A DNA stretch of 64,000 nucleotides from Variovorax paradoxus (GTDB taxonomy: Bacteria; Pseudomonadota; Gammaproteobacteria; Burkholderiales; Burkholderiaceae_C), in the NCBI RefSeq assembly GCF_000834655.1, contig NZ_JXQQ01000008.1, forward strand, positions 1-64,000, written 5' to 3'. The translations under genes and the position numbers were made by a program. Below, piece after piece: positions 19,401 through 28,883 of this stretch (position 1 is the stretch's first letter; the number at the start of each line of letters is the position of its first letter). Below the pieces are notes generated by a model that worked only from the letters and a program-made list of their open reading frames with translations, did no database searches and was not told the DNA's origin.

Positions 19401-19684
19401 AACGCCTGCTGATCGGCCTCGTGAAGGGCTACCGCCTGCTGCTGAGCCCCTGGCTCGGCCAGTCATGCCGCTTCACGCCGACCTGCTCGGTGTATTCGAT
19501 CGAGGCGCTGGAGGTGCACGGTGCGCTCAAGGGTAGCTACCTCACCCTGCACCGCATCGCGCGCTGCCAGCCCTGGTGTCAGGGCGGGCACGATCCGGTT
19601 CCACCGAAATCACCGTGTCGCACTGACAAGTCAGGCTCGCTGTTTTCGTCTCTTCTCTCCTCCGACAAGAAGTCTTCGTCATGA
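19397..19684 (+). CDS. yidD: Membrane protein insertion efficiency factor YidD
   Basis: A 95-residue member of the YidD (haemolysin-domain) family with the hallmark KGYRLLLSPWLGQSCRFTPTCSVYSIEAL and the Cys-rich C..C.PW..GG segment (RCQPWCQGGHDPVP). YidD is a peripheral inner-membrane protein that assists YidC/Sec insertion. It overlaps rnpA upstream and yidC downstream through ATGA junctions at both ends. The C-terminal 20 residues (Ser/Lys-rich) are variable. Confidence 0.95.
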   Translation: MKRLLIGLVKGYRLLLSPWLGQSCRFTPTCSVYSIEALEVHGALKGSYLTLHRIARCQPWCQGGHDPVPPKSPCRTDKSGSLFSSLLSSDKKSSS

Positions 19685-21372
19685 ACGATATCCGCCGCAC
19701 GATCCTGTGGGTGATTTTTGGGTTCTCGCTGGTATTGCTGTGGGACCAATGGCAGGTCTTCAACGGCAACAAGCCGACTTTCCTGCCGTCGAGCAAGCCG
19801 GCTGCCGTGGCCACCGCCCCGGCCGGCACCACGCCCGCGGCCATCAACGGCGTGCCGACGGCATCCGGCACCAGCGGCAATGCAGGCGCCGTGCCCACGC
19901 AGCCGGCGGCGGTTGCTCCCCGCGAGCAGGTCACCGTGACCACCGACCTGTTCAAGGCCACGATCAACAGCGAAGGCGGCACGGTCAACCACCTGGAGCT
20001 GCAGAAGTACGACGAGGCCGATCGCACCAAGCGCGTCGTGCTGTTCGAGAACGGCTCGCCGGCCACGCGCTACGTGGCGCAGACGGGCCTGCTGAACACG
20101 ATCGATACCGGTGACCGCTTCCCCAACCACCTGACGCCGATGACGGCGAAGGCCGGCCCGCGCGAAATGGCCGACGGCCAGAACACGCTGGAAGTGAGCT
20201 TCGAGAGCGCCCCCGTCGGCGGCCTGAAGTACACCAAGACCTACGTCTTCCACCGAGGCGACTACACCATCGGCGTGCGCCACGAGATCGCCAACGTGAG
20301 CGACCAGCCGCGCGACGCGCAGCTCTACATGCAGCTCCTGCGCCACGGCACCGTGGCCGCCGGCACGATGTTCGGCACCAACACCTTCACCGGTCCGGCC
20401 GCGTACACCAACGAGAAGAAGTTCCACAAGCTCGACTTCAAGGACATCGCCAAGGGCAAGATCGAACCGCCGCCGCCGGCCAACGACGGCTGGATCGCGA
20501 TGGTGCAGCATTACTTCGTCTCGGCGTGGCTCCTGAAGGGCGACCCGGCCAGCGAGCAGCTGCGCCGCGAGTTCCGCGTGAAGGACCTGGGCGACAACCT
20601 GTTCACCGTCGCCATGGTGGCCACGCTGCCCAAGATCGCCCCGGGCACGACGCAGACCGTGAACAGCGCGCTGTTCGCCGGTCCCGAGGAAGAAAAGAAG
20701 CTCGAAGCCATCGCCCCGGGCCTGGACCTGGTCAAGGACTACGGCATCTTCGCGATCATCTCCAAGCCGCTGTACTGGCTCCTGAACCAGTTGCACGGGA
20801 TCATCGGCAACTGGGGCTGGGCGATCGTGGCGCTGGTGGTGCTGCTGAAGGCCGCCTTCTACTGGCTCAACGCCAAGGCCTACGCCAGCATGGCCAAGAT
20901 GAAGGCCATCAACCCCAAGATCATGGAAATGCGCGAGCGGCTCAAAGACAAGCCGCAAGAGATGCAGCAGGAGATGATGCGAATCTACAAGACCGAGAAG
21001 GTCAATCCGATGGGCGGCTGCTTCCCCATCGTGATCCAGATCCCGGTGTTCATCGCGCTCTATTGGGTGCTGCTGTCGTCGGTCGAAATGCGTCACGCAC
21101 CGTGGATCGGCTGGATCACCGACCTCTCGGCACCGGACCCCTGGTACATCCTGCCGGTCGTGATGACGCTCACCTCGCTGTTCCAGACCTGGCTCAACCC
21201 GACGCCGCCCGATCCGATGCAGGCCAAGCTGATGTGGATCATGCCGCTCGCGTTCAGCGTGATGTTCATCTTCTTCCCGGCCGGCCTCGTGCTGTACTGG
21301 ATCACGAACAACGTGCTGTCGATTGCGCAGCAGTGGTTCATCAACAAGCGGCTTGGCGTGCTGGGCAAGTAA
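19681..21372 (+). CDS. yidC: Membrane protein insertase YidC
   Basis: A 563-residue Oxa1-superfamily insertase: an N-terminal membrane anchor (about 5-22), an Ala/Pro-rich linker, the large periplasmic P1 beta-domain (about 80-345) and a C-terminal core with five membrane segments. Core motifs include [17 protein letters not shown]-like entry ([14 protein letters not shown]), the coiled cytoplasmic hairpin [20 protein letters not shown] and [23 protein letters not shown]. It inserts and folds inner-membrane proteins with or without SecYEG. It ends at a strong terminator. Confidence 0.97.
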   Translation: MNDIRRTILWVIFGFSLVLLWDQWQVFNGNKPTFLPSSKPAAVATAPAGTTPAAINGVPTASGTSGNAGAVPTQPAAVAPREQVTVTTDLFKATINSEGGTVNHLELQKYDEADRTKRVVLFENGSPATRYVAQTGLLNTIDTGDRFPNHLTPMTAKAGPREMADGQNTLEVSFESAPVGGLKYTKTYVFHRGDYTIGVRHEIANVSDQPRDAQLYMQLLRHGTVAAGTMFGTNTFTGPAAYTNEKKFHKLDFKDIAKGKIEPPPPANDGWIAMVQHYFVSAWLLKGDPASEQLRREFRVKDLGDNLFTVAMVATLPKIAPGTTQTVNSALFAGPEEEKKLEAIAPGLDLVKDYGIFAIISKPLYWLLNQLHGIIGNWGWAIVALVVLLKAAFYWLNAKAYASMAKMKAINPKIMEMRERLKDKPQEMQQEMMRIYKTEKVNPMGGCFPIVIQIPVFIALYWVLLSSVEMRHAPWIGWITDLSAPDPWYILPVVMTLTSLFQTWLNPTPPDPMQAKLMWIMPLAFSVMFIFFPAGLVLYWITNNVLSIAQQWFINKRLGVLGK

Positions 21373-21404
21373 GCCGCACGCACACTGCGCTTCGGCGCCA
21401 TCGC

Positions 21405-21435
21405 AAAGGGCCGCATCCGCGGCCCTTTTCCTTTT
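21405..21435 (+). terminator. Rho-independent terminator after yidC
   Basis: AAAGGGCCGC (21405-21414) pairs perfectly with GCGGCCCTTT (21419-21428) around a 4-base loop and continues into TTCCTTTTTG. It closes the rpmH-yidC transcription unit 33 bases after the yidC stop. Confidence 0.9.
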
Positions 21436-21457
21436 TGCTGAAAGAATCGCGCCTGCC

Positions 21458-22867
21458 ATGACCTTCGCCCGCACCACCGATCCCATCGTCGCCATCGCCA
21501 CCGCCTCGGGGCGCGGGGCGGTGGGCATCGTGCGGGTGTCCGGCGCCCAGCTCGCGCCTTTGATCGAGGCGCTCTGCGGGCGGGCGCTCAAGCCGCGCGA
21601 GGCGACCTACCTGCCGTTCCGGGATGCCGACGGCGAGCCGGTCGACCACGGGCTGGCGATCCACTTTCCTTCGCCGAACTCCTTCACCGGCGAAGACGTG
21701 CTCGAGCTGCAGGCGCATGGCGGCACGGTCGTGCTGCAGCTCCTTCTCGCGCGCTGCCTCGAAGCGGCCGCCGAGGCCGATCCGGTCACCGGGCGCCCGC
21801 GTCTTGCGGGCCTGCGCGTGGCGGAGCCCGGCGAGTTCAGCCAGCGCGCCTTCCTCAACGGCAAGATCGATCTGGCGCAGGCCGAGGCCATCGCCGACCT
21901 GATCGACGCCAGCACCGAGGCCGCGGCGCGCAGCGCCGGACGTTCGCTCTCGGGCGCGTTCTCGCGCGAGATCCACACGCTGCGCGATGCGCTGATCCAC
22001 CTGCGCATGCTGGTGGAGGCGACGCTCGATTTCCCGGAAGAGGAAATCGACTTCCTGCAGAAAGCCGATGCGACCGGGCAGCTAACGAAGCTGAAGTCGC
22101 AGCTCGCCGCGGTGCAGCAGCGCGCCAAGCAAGGCGCCCTGCTGCGCGAGGGCATCAAGGTCGTCATCGCAGGCCAGCCGAACGCGGGCAAGAGCTCGCT
22201 GCTCAACGCCCTGGCCGGCGCCGAGCTGGCCATCGTGAGCGCGGTCGCGGGCACCACGCGCGACGTGGTCTCGCAGACAATCCAGATCCACGGGGTGCCG
22301 CTGCACGTGGCCGACACCGCGGGCCTGCGCGAAAGCAGCGACGAGGTCGAACAGATCGGCGTGGCGCGCGCCTGGGGGCAGATCGAAAGCGCCGATGCCG
22401 TACTGTTCCTGCACGACCTGACGCGCGCCGACGAGCCGGACTACGCGGCCGCCGACGCCGAGATCCTGCGTGGCCTGCAGGGCAAGCTGCCCGCGAGCGT
22501 GCCGGTGCTCGATGTCTGGAACAAGCAGGACGCCGCGCCGGGCGCCGCACCTAGCCAAGGCATCGCGCTCTCGGCGAAGACGGGCCTGGGCATCGAGGCC
22601 CTGCGCGACCAGCTGCTGGCGATGGCCGGCTGGCAGTCCGTGCCCGAAGGCGTCTACCTCGCGCGGGCGCGCCATGTGCAGGCGCTCGGCCGGGTCGAGA
22701 CGCACCTTGCGCTCGCCGCGAGCCACCTCGCGGCGCAGGCCCAGTTGCTCGACCTGCTGGCCGAGGAGCTGCGCCTCGCGCAGAACGCGCTCAACGAGAT
22801 CACCGGGGAGTTCGGCGCCGACGACCTGCTGGGGGTCATCTTTTCGCGCTTCTGTATCGGGAAATAG
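21458..22867 (+). CDS. mnmE: tRNA modification GTPase MnmE
   Basis: A 469-residue GTPase that with MnmG installs the carboxymethylaminomethyl group on U34 of certain tRNAs. The N-terminal tetrahydrofolate-binding domain starts [22 protein letters not shown]. The G domain has [12 protein letters not shown] (about 238-249), the [13 protein letters not shown] switch and NKQD. The protein ends in FCIGK, the conserved catalytic Cys C-terminus. ATG 21458 gives the family start; an upstream in-frame reading would cross the yidC terminator. Confidence 0.97.
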   Translation: MTFARTTDPIVAIATASGRGAVGIVRVSGAQLAPLIEALCGRALKPREATYLPFRDADGEPVDHGLAIHFPSPNSFTGEDVLELQAHGGTVVLQLLLARCLEAAAEADPVTGRPRLAGLRVAEPGEFSQRAFLNGKIDLAQAEAIADLIDASTEAAARSAGRSLSGAFSREIHTLRDALIHLRMLVEATLDFPEEEIDFLQKADATGQLTKLKSQLAAVQQRAKQGALLREGIKVVIAGQPNAGKSSLLNALAGAELAIVSAVAGTTRDVVSQTIQIHGVPLHVADTAGLRESSDEVEQIGVARAWGQIESADAVLFLHDLTRADEPDYAAADAEILRGLQGKLPASVPVLDVWNKQDAAPGAAPSQGIALSAKTGLGIEALRDQLLAMAGWQSVPEGVYLARARHVQALGRVETHLALAASHLAAQAQLLDLLAEELRLAQNALNEITGEFGADDLLGVIFSRFCIGK

Positions 22868-22967
22868 CGACACATGGCGACGCGTCGCCCGGCGAAACGT
22901 AAACACTTGTAGCCGAAACGCGCGCCCTTCGCGATACTTCGACTCACATGCGGGGGCCGAAAAAAAC

Positions 22968-23429
22968 ATGTCCATCCAGAACCTGAGCCGCGCCATCGCG
23001 GAAAACACGAGCACCGACGCGTTTGCGTTGACTTTCACCGTCCAGCAATGGGAAACGGTGGCCGGTTACCTGCAGCCCATCGACACCGGCGTGGGCGACG
23101 TGCTGATCGAGCAGAACACACCCGACCGCTCGGTGTTCTTCGTCGAGAGCGGCGCCATCAGCGTGCATCGCGTCAGCAGCAAGGAACAGATGCGCCTGGC
23201 GGTGCTCACGCCCGGGTCGGTAGTGGGTGAAGGCGCGTTCTTCTCGCGCCAGCCGCACTCTGCCAATGTGGTCGTTACCGGCGCAGGACGGGTCTGGCGC
23301 CTGACCGCGATCCGCTTCGCGGAAATGTCGAACCGCCAGCCCAACATGGCGCTGGAGATCGCGATGGCGCTCGGCGGCGTGATCGCCAAGCGCATGGCGC
23401 ACCGTTCCAAGCGCGTGGCAGTGACCTGA
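22968..23429 (+). CDS. Cyclic nucleotide-binding-fold protein
   Basis: A 153-residue protein consisting mainly of one CNB (CRP-like) domain: LQPIDTGVGDVLIEQNTPDRSVFFVESGAISVHR and GSVVGEGAFFSRQPHSANVV (about 85-105) match the barrel and phosphate-binding cassette. The usual cassette RxA is replaced by SRQPHSANVV, so cAMP binding is uncertain. There is no C-terminal helix-turn-helix; a basic tail (RMAHRSKRVAVT) ends the protein, so it is not a CRP-type regulator. It may be a stand-alone sensor or partner subunit. It is monocistronic. Confidence 0.8.
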   Translation: MSIQNLSRAIAENTSTDAFALTFTVQQWETVAGYLQPIDTGVGDVLIEQNTPDRSVFFVESGAISVHRVSSKEQMRLAVLTPGSVVGEGAFFSRQPHSANVVVTGAGRVWRLTAIRFAEMSNRQPNMALEIAMALGGVIAKRMAHRSKRVAVT

Positions 23430-23528
23430 CCCGAAGCGTCTACGGCGCACAGCCAGACAGATCAGCAGGCCCCACGCGCAGCAAAGTTTCAGTTCTTTTG
23501 GATCCCGAGAGTAGTCAGTAAGTAAGCC

Positions 23529-24473
23529 ATGGCCTCGATCTGCCCGGTCTGCAGCACGGAAAACCGTGACGGCGCGAATTTCTGCAAGAGCTGCGGCACC
23601 ACGCTGTCGGCGACGGCGACCCGTATTCCTGCTCCCCCCAGTCCCCTCAACCTGAACAGCCAGGCCGACCGCGAGTGGGCCACCACCGCGCCTGCCCAGT
23701 TGCGTGCGCCGACGATTCCGGCGCCGCTCTTCGATTTGCCCGAGCCTGCGCCGTCCTCGCGCAGCTTTTTCGGCAGGGCGCCCGCTGCCGCGCCGGGCGA
23801 TGAGCGCACCGTGATCCTGGCGCCCGGCCAGCCGCCCGCGCCAGCCTCGCCCGCCGGCAGCGAGCGGTCCGAGCGCAAGCGCACGCGGGTCAAGGTGCCC
23901 CGCACACCCGAGCCGCCGGAGCCGGCGTTGCGCCAGCGCGGCCTCATGCTGTGGCTGGGCTTGCTCGCGGTCGCGGTGGTGATGGTCGTGGCGGGCTGGT
24001 ACGGCTACGGCACCCGGAAGTCGGCCGAGCCGGTCGAGGCTCCGCCGCCCCCGGTGGCCGCGCCCGCACCGCCGCCGGCACCTGCGCCTGCCGCTGCGCC
24101 GGCAGCCATCGAACCTCCGGCCGCCCAGCCGGAAGCGCCGATCGCTGAAGCCCCGGCCGCAGAAACGGCGCCCGTTGCACCAGCAGCGCCCAAGCCAACC
24201 GCCAAGCAGCGCAAGCAGGCGACGGCCACGCCGCCGGCGCCTGTGCCGGAAGCACCGGCGCCCGCCGCCGCACCTGCACCGCCTCCGCCCGGCCCGGCCG
24301 CCGCGCCCTCCGATCCGCAGTCTCAGTGCGGCGACCGCAACTTCATCGCCAAGGCCCAGTGCATGGCGGCGCAGTGCGTCAAGCCCGAGTTCAAGGCGCA
24401 TGCGCAATGCGAAGCGGTGCGGCGCCAGCAGCGGCTCGAAGAAGAAAAGCGCAATCCCACCCTGATCAATTGA
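23529..24473 (+). CDS. Zinc-ribbon membrane protein with Pro/Ala-rich region
   Basis: A 314-residue protein: a zinc ribbon at 4-24 (CPVC...CKSC, four Cys), a low-complexity linker, a single membrane span near 139-160 (LMLWLGLLAVAVVMVVAGWYG), a 100-residue Pro/Ala stretch that would be periplasmic, and a C-terminal region with three Cys (QCGDRNFIAKAQCMAAQCV). The C-terminal Cys block is conserved in similar Burkholderiales proteins as far as I recall. The function is unknown. The amino-acid bias makes exact homology hard to judge, but the zinc ribbon and TM segment are clear. Confidence 0.78.
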   Translation: MASICPVCSTENRDGANFCKSCGTTLSATATRIPAPPSPLNLNSQADREWATTAPAQLRAPTIPAPLFDLPEPAPSSRSFFGRAPAAAPGDERTVILAPGQPPAPASPAGSERSERKRTRVKVPRTPEPPEPALRQRGLMLWLGLLAVAVVMVVAGWYGYGTRKSAEPVEAPPPPVAAPAPPPAPAPAAAPAAIEPPAAQPEAPIAEAPAAETAPVAPAAPKPTAKQRKQATATPPAPVPEAPAPAAAPAPPPPGPAAAPSDPQSQCGDRNFIAKAQCMAAQCVKPEFKAHAQCEAVRRQQRLEEEKRNPTLIN

Positions 24474-24475
24474 CT

Positions 24476-24567
24476 CGCCCCAGGCTGCGCGGCACTTCGT
24501 GTCCGCTTCGCCTACCCCCTACCCCGGGGGGCAATACCTGAGGCCCGGCAAAGCCGGCTCCTCGGTA
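24476..24567 (+). repeat. Dispersed post-stop repeat, copy A
   Basis: Begins two bases after the zinc-ribbon stop: CCCCAGGCTGCGCGGCACTT, CGTGTCCGCTTCG, then a CCCC...GGGGGG hairpin, GGCAATACCTGAGGCC and the short hairpin GCCCGGC-aaa-GCCGG. The same order of blocks occurs at 53928-54019 and, inverted, at 31338-31421. Hairpin content suggests a terminator or RNA-processing role. Confidence 0.7.
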
Positions 24568-24582
24568 TTCACCAACAAAAAG

Positions 24583-26568
24583 CTAGCCTTTTTGAAGGCG
24601 TTCGATGGCGATGGCCAGGGCGGTGGGTTTGCCTGAGAGCACCAGCGTGTCGCCGTCCGTCAGCACGGTCTCGCCGGTGGGCACGCGGGCCTGGCCGTCC
24701 TGGCGGCGCAGGGTGGCGACGCGCACGCCCAGCGTGTCGAGCGCCAGTTGCTCCAGGGTGTGGCCGATGGCGCGAGCGCCGGGATTCAGGGTGAAGCTGT
24801 TGAGCCGCTCGTGGTCGATCTCGTCGGCGTTGTCGTCGTCGGCGCCGTGGAAGTAGCCGCGCAGCAGGTTGTAGCGTGCGTCGCGCTGGTCCTGCACCAC
24901 GCGGATCACGCGCCGCATCGGCACGCCGACCAGCGCCAGCGCATGGCTCGCGAGCATCAGCGAACCCTCGATGGCCTCGGGCACCACCTCGGTCGCACCG
25001 GCGGCCTGCAGCTTCTCGAGATCGTGGTCGTCCTGCGTGCGCACGATCACCGGCACGTGGGCCGCGTGGGCGCGCGTGTTGGCCAGCACCTTCATCGCGC
25101 CGGGCACGTCCAGGTAGGTCACGACCACCGCGCTGGCGCGCGCGAGGCCTGCGGCCATCAGCGCCTGCAGCCGGGCCGCATCGCCGAACACCACCGAGTC
25201 GCCGGCGGCGGCGGCCTGGCGGACGCGGTCGGGGTCGAGGTCCAGCGCCATGTACGGAATGCCCTCGCGCTCCAGGATGCGCGCCAGGTTCTGCCCGCAG
25301 CGCCCGTAGCCGCAGATGATCACGTGCTTGGCGGTGTTGATGGTCTTGCGCGCGATGCTCGTCATCTGCAGCGACTGCTGCAGCCAGTCGCTGGCCACCA
25401 GCTTTCGCACGATGGCGTTGCTGTACATGATGATGAACGGCGTGGCGAGCATCGACAGCACCATCGAGGCCAGCACCGGGTTCGCGAGCCAGGGCGGCAG
25501 CAGGCTGCGTTCCTGCGCGAGCGTCAGCAGCACGAAGCCGAATTCGCCGGCCTGCGCGAGGTAGAGGCCGGTGCGCAGCGACACACCCGAGGTCGCGCCC
25601 AGCACCCGCGCCAGCACCGTCACCAGCGCCAGCTTGAAGAGCAGCGGCACCAGCAGCAGCACGGCCACCAGCAGCCAGCGGTCGACCACGATGTGCCAGT
25701 CCAGCGACATGCCGACCGTGATGAAGAACAGGCCCAGCAGCACGTCGTGGAAGGGGCGGATGTCGGTCTCGACCTGGTGCTTGTATTCGGTCTCGGACAC
25801 CAGCATGCCAGCAATGAAGGCGCCCAGCGCGAGGCTGAGGCCTGCCAACTCGGTGAGCCACGCGAGCCCCAGCGTGATCAGCAACACGTTCAGGATGAAG
25901 AGCTCTTCGCTGCGCCGCCGCGCGACGATGGTGAGCCACCAGCGCATCACGCGCGGGCCGCCGTAGAGCAGCAGGCCGATGAGAAAGGTTGCCTTCACCA
26001 GCGCGAGGCCCAGCGCCTTGGCCAGCGCTTCGGGCGGCGCGCCGAGCGCGGGAATCAGCACCAGCAGCGGCACCACGGCCAGGTCCTGGAACAGCAGCAC
26101 GCCCATCACGCGCTTGCCGTGCTCGCTCTCCAGTTCGAGCCGCTCGGCCATCAGCTTGACCACGATCGCGGTGCTGCTCATGGTGAGCGCGCCGGAGAGC
26201 GCCAGTGCCGTCTGCCAGCCCAGGCGCCAGGCCGGCGGCAACTGCGTGGCGATGACCAGGGCGCCGGCCGTGGCGATCGCCATCGTGAGCAGCACCTGCA
26301 AGAGGCCGAGCCCGAACACGTGCTTGCGCATCGCCCTCAGCTTGGGCAGGCTGAATTCGAGGCCGATCACGAACATCAGGAACACCACGCCGAACTCGCC
26401 CAGGTGCCGGATGCCCTCGGAGTTCTGCGCCAATGCGAACGCATGCGGCCCGATCAGCACGCCCGCCGAGAGATACCCCAGCATCGGCGGCAGCTTGAGC
26501 GACCGGCAGACGACGACGCCGATCACAGCGGCGAGCAAATACAACAGCGTGAGATCGAACGAAGACAT
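24583..26568 (-). CDS. Monovalent cation:proton antiporter-2 (KefB/KefC-type)
   Basis: A 661-residue CPA2 transporter. The first 390 residues contain about 12 membrane segments with the motifs GYLSAGVLIGPHAF, EFGVVFLMFVIGLEFS, SSTAIVVKLM and FQDLAVVPLL. A RCK/TrkA-N nucleotide-binding domain follows (HVIICGYGRCGQNLA near 414) and a TrkA-C domain occupies about 580-655. This is the layout of glutathione-gated K+ efflux systems and of YbaL. No kefF/kefG ancillary subunit is adjacent, so the ligand control is unclear. Start ATG 26568; no operon partners are on the same strand. Confidence 0.92.
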   Translation of the reverse strand: MSSFDLTLLYLLAAVIGVVVCRSLKLPPMLGYLSAGVLIGPHAFALAQNSEGIRHLGEFGVVFLMFVIGLEFSLPKLRAMRKHVFGLGLLQVLLTMAIATAGALVIATQLPPAWRLGWQTALALSGALTMSSTAIVVKLMAERLELESEHGKRVMGVLLFQDLAVVPLLVLIPALGAPPEALAKALGLALVKATFLIGLLLYGGPRVMRWWLTIVARRRSEELFILNVLLITLGLAWLTELAGLSLALGAFIAGMLVSETEYKHQVETDIRPFHDVLLGLFFITVGMSLDWHIVVDRWLLVAVLLLVPLLFKLALVTVLARVLGATSGVSLRTGLYLAQAGEFGFVLLTLAQERSLLPPWLANPVLASMVLSMLATPFIIMYSNAIVRKLVASDWLQQSLQMTSIARKTINTAKHVIICGYGRCGQNLARILEREGIPYMALDLDPDRVRQAAAAGDSVVFGDAARLQALMAAGLARASAVVVTYLDVPGAMKVLANTRAHAAHVPVIVRTQDDHDLEKLQAAGATEVVPEAIEGSLMLASHALALVGVPMRRVIRVVQDQRDARYNLLRGYFHGADDDNADEIDHERLNSFTLNPGARAIGHTLEQLALDTLGVRVATLRRQDGQARVPTGETVLTDGDTLVLSGKPTALAIAIERLQKG

Positions 26569-26655
26569 GGGTGCGGATGCTAGAGCAATGTCCGTGCCCC
26601 GGGCTTCCCCGGGGCAAGCCGGCTTGCGACATTGGGTGGCCCGTAAAATCCGCGA

Positions 26656-27657
26656 ATGAGTTCCCGCCCCGCCCCGGCCCCCGTGGTCGACCCCGAAGCC
26701 ATCCTCGCTCGGGCACGCCTGACCTTCGACATCGAAGCCGAGGCCGTCCTCGGACTGAAGGACCGCGTCGGCCCCAGCTTCGTCGAGGCCGTGCGCAAGA
26801 TCCTGGAGGTGCGCGGCCGCGTGGTCGTGATGGGCATGGGCAAGAGCGGCCACGTCGGCCGCAAGATCGCCGCCACCCTCGCCTCCACCGGCACGCCGGC
26901 GATGTTCGTGCACCCGGCCGAGGCCAGCCATGGCGACCTGGGCATGATCAAGGCGGTCGACCTGGTGCTGGCCATCTCCAACAGCGGCGAGGTCCAGGAA
27001 CTTACGGTGATCCTCCCCGTGGTCAAGCGCCAGGGCGTGCCGCTGATTGCCATGACCGGACGCGCCGATTCGACGCTCGGGCGCCATGCCGACATCGTGC
27101 TCGACGCGGGCGTCTCCAAGGAAGCCTGCCCCCTCAACCTCGCCCCCACCGCCAGCACCACCGCCCAGATGGCGATGGGCGATGCGCTGGCCGTGGCGCT
27201 GCTCGACGCGCGCGGCTTCGGCTCCGAGGATTTCGCACGCTCGCATCCCGGCGGCGCGCTGGGGCGCAAGCTGCTCACGCATGTGAGCGACGTGATGCGC
27301 TCGGACGCCGAGGTGCCGCGCGTCGCGCCCACCGCCACATTGAGCGAGCTGATGCGCGAGATGAGCTCCAAGGGGCTCGGCGCCACCGCTGTGGTCGATG
27401 CCGAGGGCCGTGCGATCGGCATCTTCACCGACGGCGACCTGCGCCGGAAGGTCGAGACCGGCGCCGACCTGCGCGCCCTGACCGCCGCCGACGTCATGCA
27501 CCCCGGCCCGCGCACGCTGCGCGCCGACGCACTCGCCGTCGAGGCGGCGGAGCTGATGGAAAACCACCGCATCACCAGCGTGCTGGTGGTCGACGCGGCG
27601 GGCCTGCTGATCGGCGCGCTGAGCATCAACGACCTGATGCGCGCGAAAGTCATCTGA
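26656..27657 (+). CDS. kdsD: D-arabinose 5-phosphate isomerase (KpsF/GutQ family)
   Basis: A 333-residue enzyme that interconverts ribulose-5-phosphate and arabinose-5-phosphate, the first step of Kdo synthesis for LPS. It has an N-terminal SIS domain (GMGKSGHVGRKIAATLASTGTPA, AISNSGEVQEL) and two CBS domains (about 210-330) ending SINDLMRAKVI. It overlaps kdsC by one base (TGATG) and starts a Kdo/LPS-transport operon with kdsC and lptC. Confidence 0.96.
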   Translation: MSSRPAPAPVVDPEAILARARLTFDIEAEAVLGLKDRVGPSFVEAVRKILEVRGRVVVMGMGKSGHVGRKIAATLASTGTPAMFVHPAEASHGDLGMIKAVDLVLAISNSGEVQELTVILPVVKRQGVPLIAMTGRADSTLGRHADIVLDAGVSKEACPLNLAPTASTTAQMAMGDALAVALLDARGFGSEDFARSHPGGALGRKLLTHVSDVMRSDAEVPRVAPTATLSELMREMSSKGLGATAVVDAEGRAIGIFTDGDLRRKVETGADLRALTAADVMHPGPRTLRADALAVEAAELMENHRITSVLVVDAAGLLIGALSINDLMRAKVI

Positions 27658-28205
27658 TGCCGCTCGCGTTCCAGGCCGAAACATTGCTCGCCGCGCAGGA
27701 TGTCCGCATCGTCTTCTTCGACATCGACGGCGTGCTGACCGACGGCGGCGTCTACTTCACCGAACACGGCGAAACCCTCAAGCGATTCAGCATCCTGGAT
27801 GGCTACGGCCTCAAGCTGCTGAAGTTGGCAGGCATCGTGCCGGCCGTGATCACCGGACGCGACTCCAAGCCGCTGCGCGTGCGGCTCGAGGCGCTGGGCA
27901 TCGAACACGTGCGCTACGGCACCGAAGACAAGCTCCCTGCCGCCGAAACCATGCTCGAGCAGCTCGGCTTCACCTGGGCGCAGGCCGCGGCCATCGGCGA
28001 CGACTGGCCCGACCTGCCGGTGCTCACGCGCGTGGGCTTTGCCGCGGCGCCGGCCAATGCGCACATCGAAGTGCGCGGCATCGCGCGCTACGTCACCCAG
28101 GCGCGCGGCGGTGAAGGCGCGGCGCGCGAATTCTGCGACCTGCTGCTCACGGCTTGCGGCCAGTACCGGCACCTGCTCGACGCCGCGCGAGGCTCGAAGC
28201 CATGA
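27657..28205 (+). CDS. kdsC: 3-deoxy-D-manno-octulosonate 8-phosphate phosphatase KdsC
   Basis: A 182-residue HAD-family phosphatase that releases Kdo from Kdo-8-phosphate. The nucleophile motif FFDIDGVLTDGG (about 19-30), TGRDSKPLR (motif II Thr) and GDDWPDLPVL (motif IV) are intact, and the length is typical of cap-less KdsC. Its ATG overlaps the kdsD stop and its own stop overlaps the lptC start, so all three are coupled. Confidence 0.96.
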   Translation: MPLAFQAETLLAAQDVRIVFFDIDGVLTDGGVYFTEHGETLKRFSILDGYGLKLLKLAGIVPAVITGRDSKPLRVRLEALGIEHVRYGTEDKLPAAETMLEQLGFTWAQAAAIGDDWPDLPVLTRVGFAAAPANAHIEVRGIARYVTQARGGEGAAREFCDLLLTACGQYRHLLDAARGSKP

Positions 28206-28864
28206 ACAACCTGAAGAGCGCATGGGGCCTGGTGCGCGACGTGCTCGACCGCACGACGATCTACCTGCCGATCATCCTGACGGCGGCTGTGGCGCTGGGC
28301 ACCTACTGGCTGGTGCGCAACGCGCCCAAGCTGCTGGAGCCCACCGCCAAGACGGCGCCCACGCACGAGCCCGACTACTTCATGCGCGACTTCGTGATCA
28401 AGAACTTCCTGCCCAACGGCGACCTGCGCAGCGAGTTGCACGGCAAGGAAGGCCGGCACTACCCGGACACCGACACAGTCGAAGTCGACGATGTGAACAT
28501 GCGTTCCGTATCGCCGCAGGGCTACACGACACGCTCGACGGCCAATCGAGGGATCTCGAATTCGGACGGCAGCGAGATCCAGCTGTTCGGCAACGCGGTC
28601 GTCATTCGCGATCCTTCGGTGGGCGCGAACGGCAAGCCGACGCCGCGCCTGGAGTTCCGCGGCGAATTCCTGCATGCCTTCCTCGACACCGAGCGCGTGA
28701 CCTCGAACAAGCCGGTTACGCTGATCCGCGGCACCGACCAGTTCACCGCCGACAACCTCGACTACGACAACCTGAGCGGCGTGGCCAACCTGACCGGCCG
28801 TGTGCGCGGGCTGCTGGTGCCGTCGGCGGCCGCAGCCGCCGGCAGCGGCAAGAAGCCGCGCTGA
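28202..28864 (+). CDS. lptC: LPS export ABC transporter periplasmic protein LptC
   Basis: A 220-residue protein with one N-terminal membrane anchor (about 20-38, IYLPIILTAAVALGTYWLV) and a periplasmic beta-jellyroll, with the family-typical PDYFMRDFVIKNFLPNGDLRS start of the domain. LptC bridges LptBFG in the inner membrane to LptA. In many Burkholderiales lptA and lptB follow; here an SDR gene follows after 19 bases, so those genes must lie elsewhere. Confidence 0.9.
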   Translation: MNNLKSAWGLVRDVLDRTTIYLPIILTAAVALGTYWLVRNAPKLLEPTAKTAPTHEPDYFMRDFVIKNFLPNGDLRSELHGKEGRHYPDTDTVEVDDVNMRSVSPQGYTTRSTANRGISNSDGSEIQLFGNAVVIRDPSVGANGKPTPRLEFRGEFLHAFLDTERVTSNKPVTLIRGTDQFTADNLDYDNLSGVANLTGRVRGLLVPSAAAAAGSGKKPR

Positions 28865-28883
28865 AGAAGGCACCCATCCACGC

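Noticed and set aside
24748-26583. A 611-codon open frame antisense to the KefB/C-type antiporter
   Set aside because: Low-complexity Gln/His/Arg composition typical of reverse-strand readings of GC-rich membrane genes; no ribosome site or domain.
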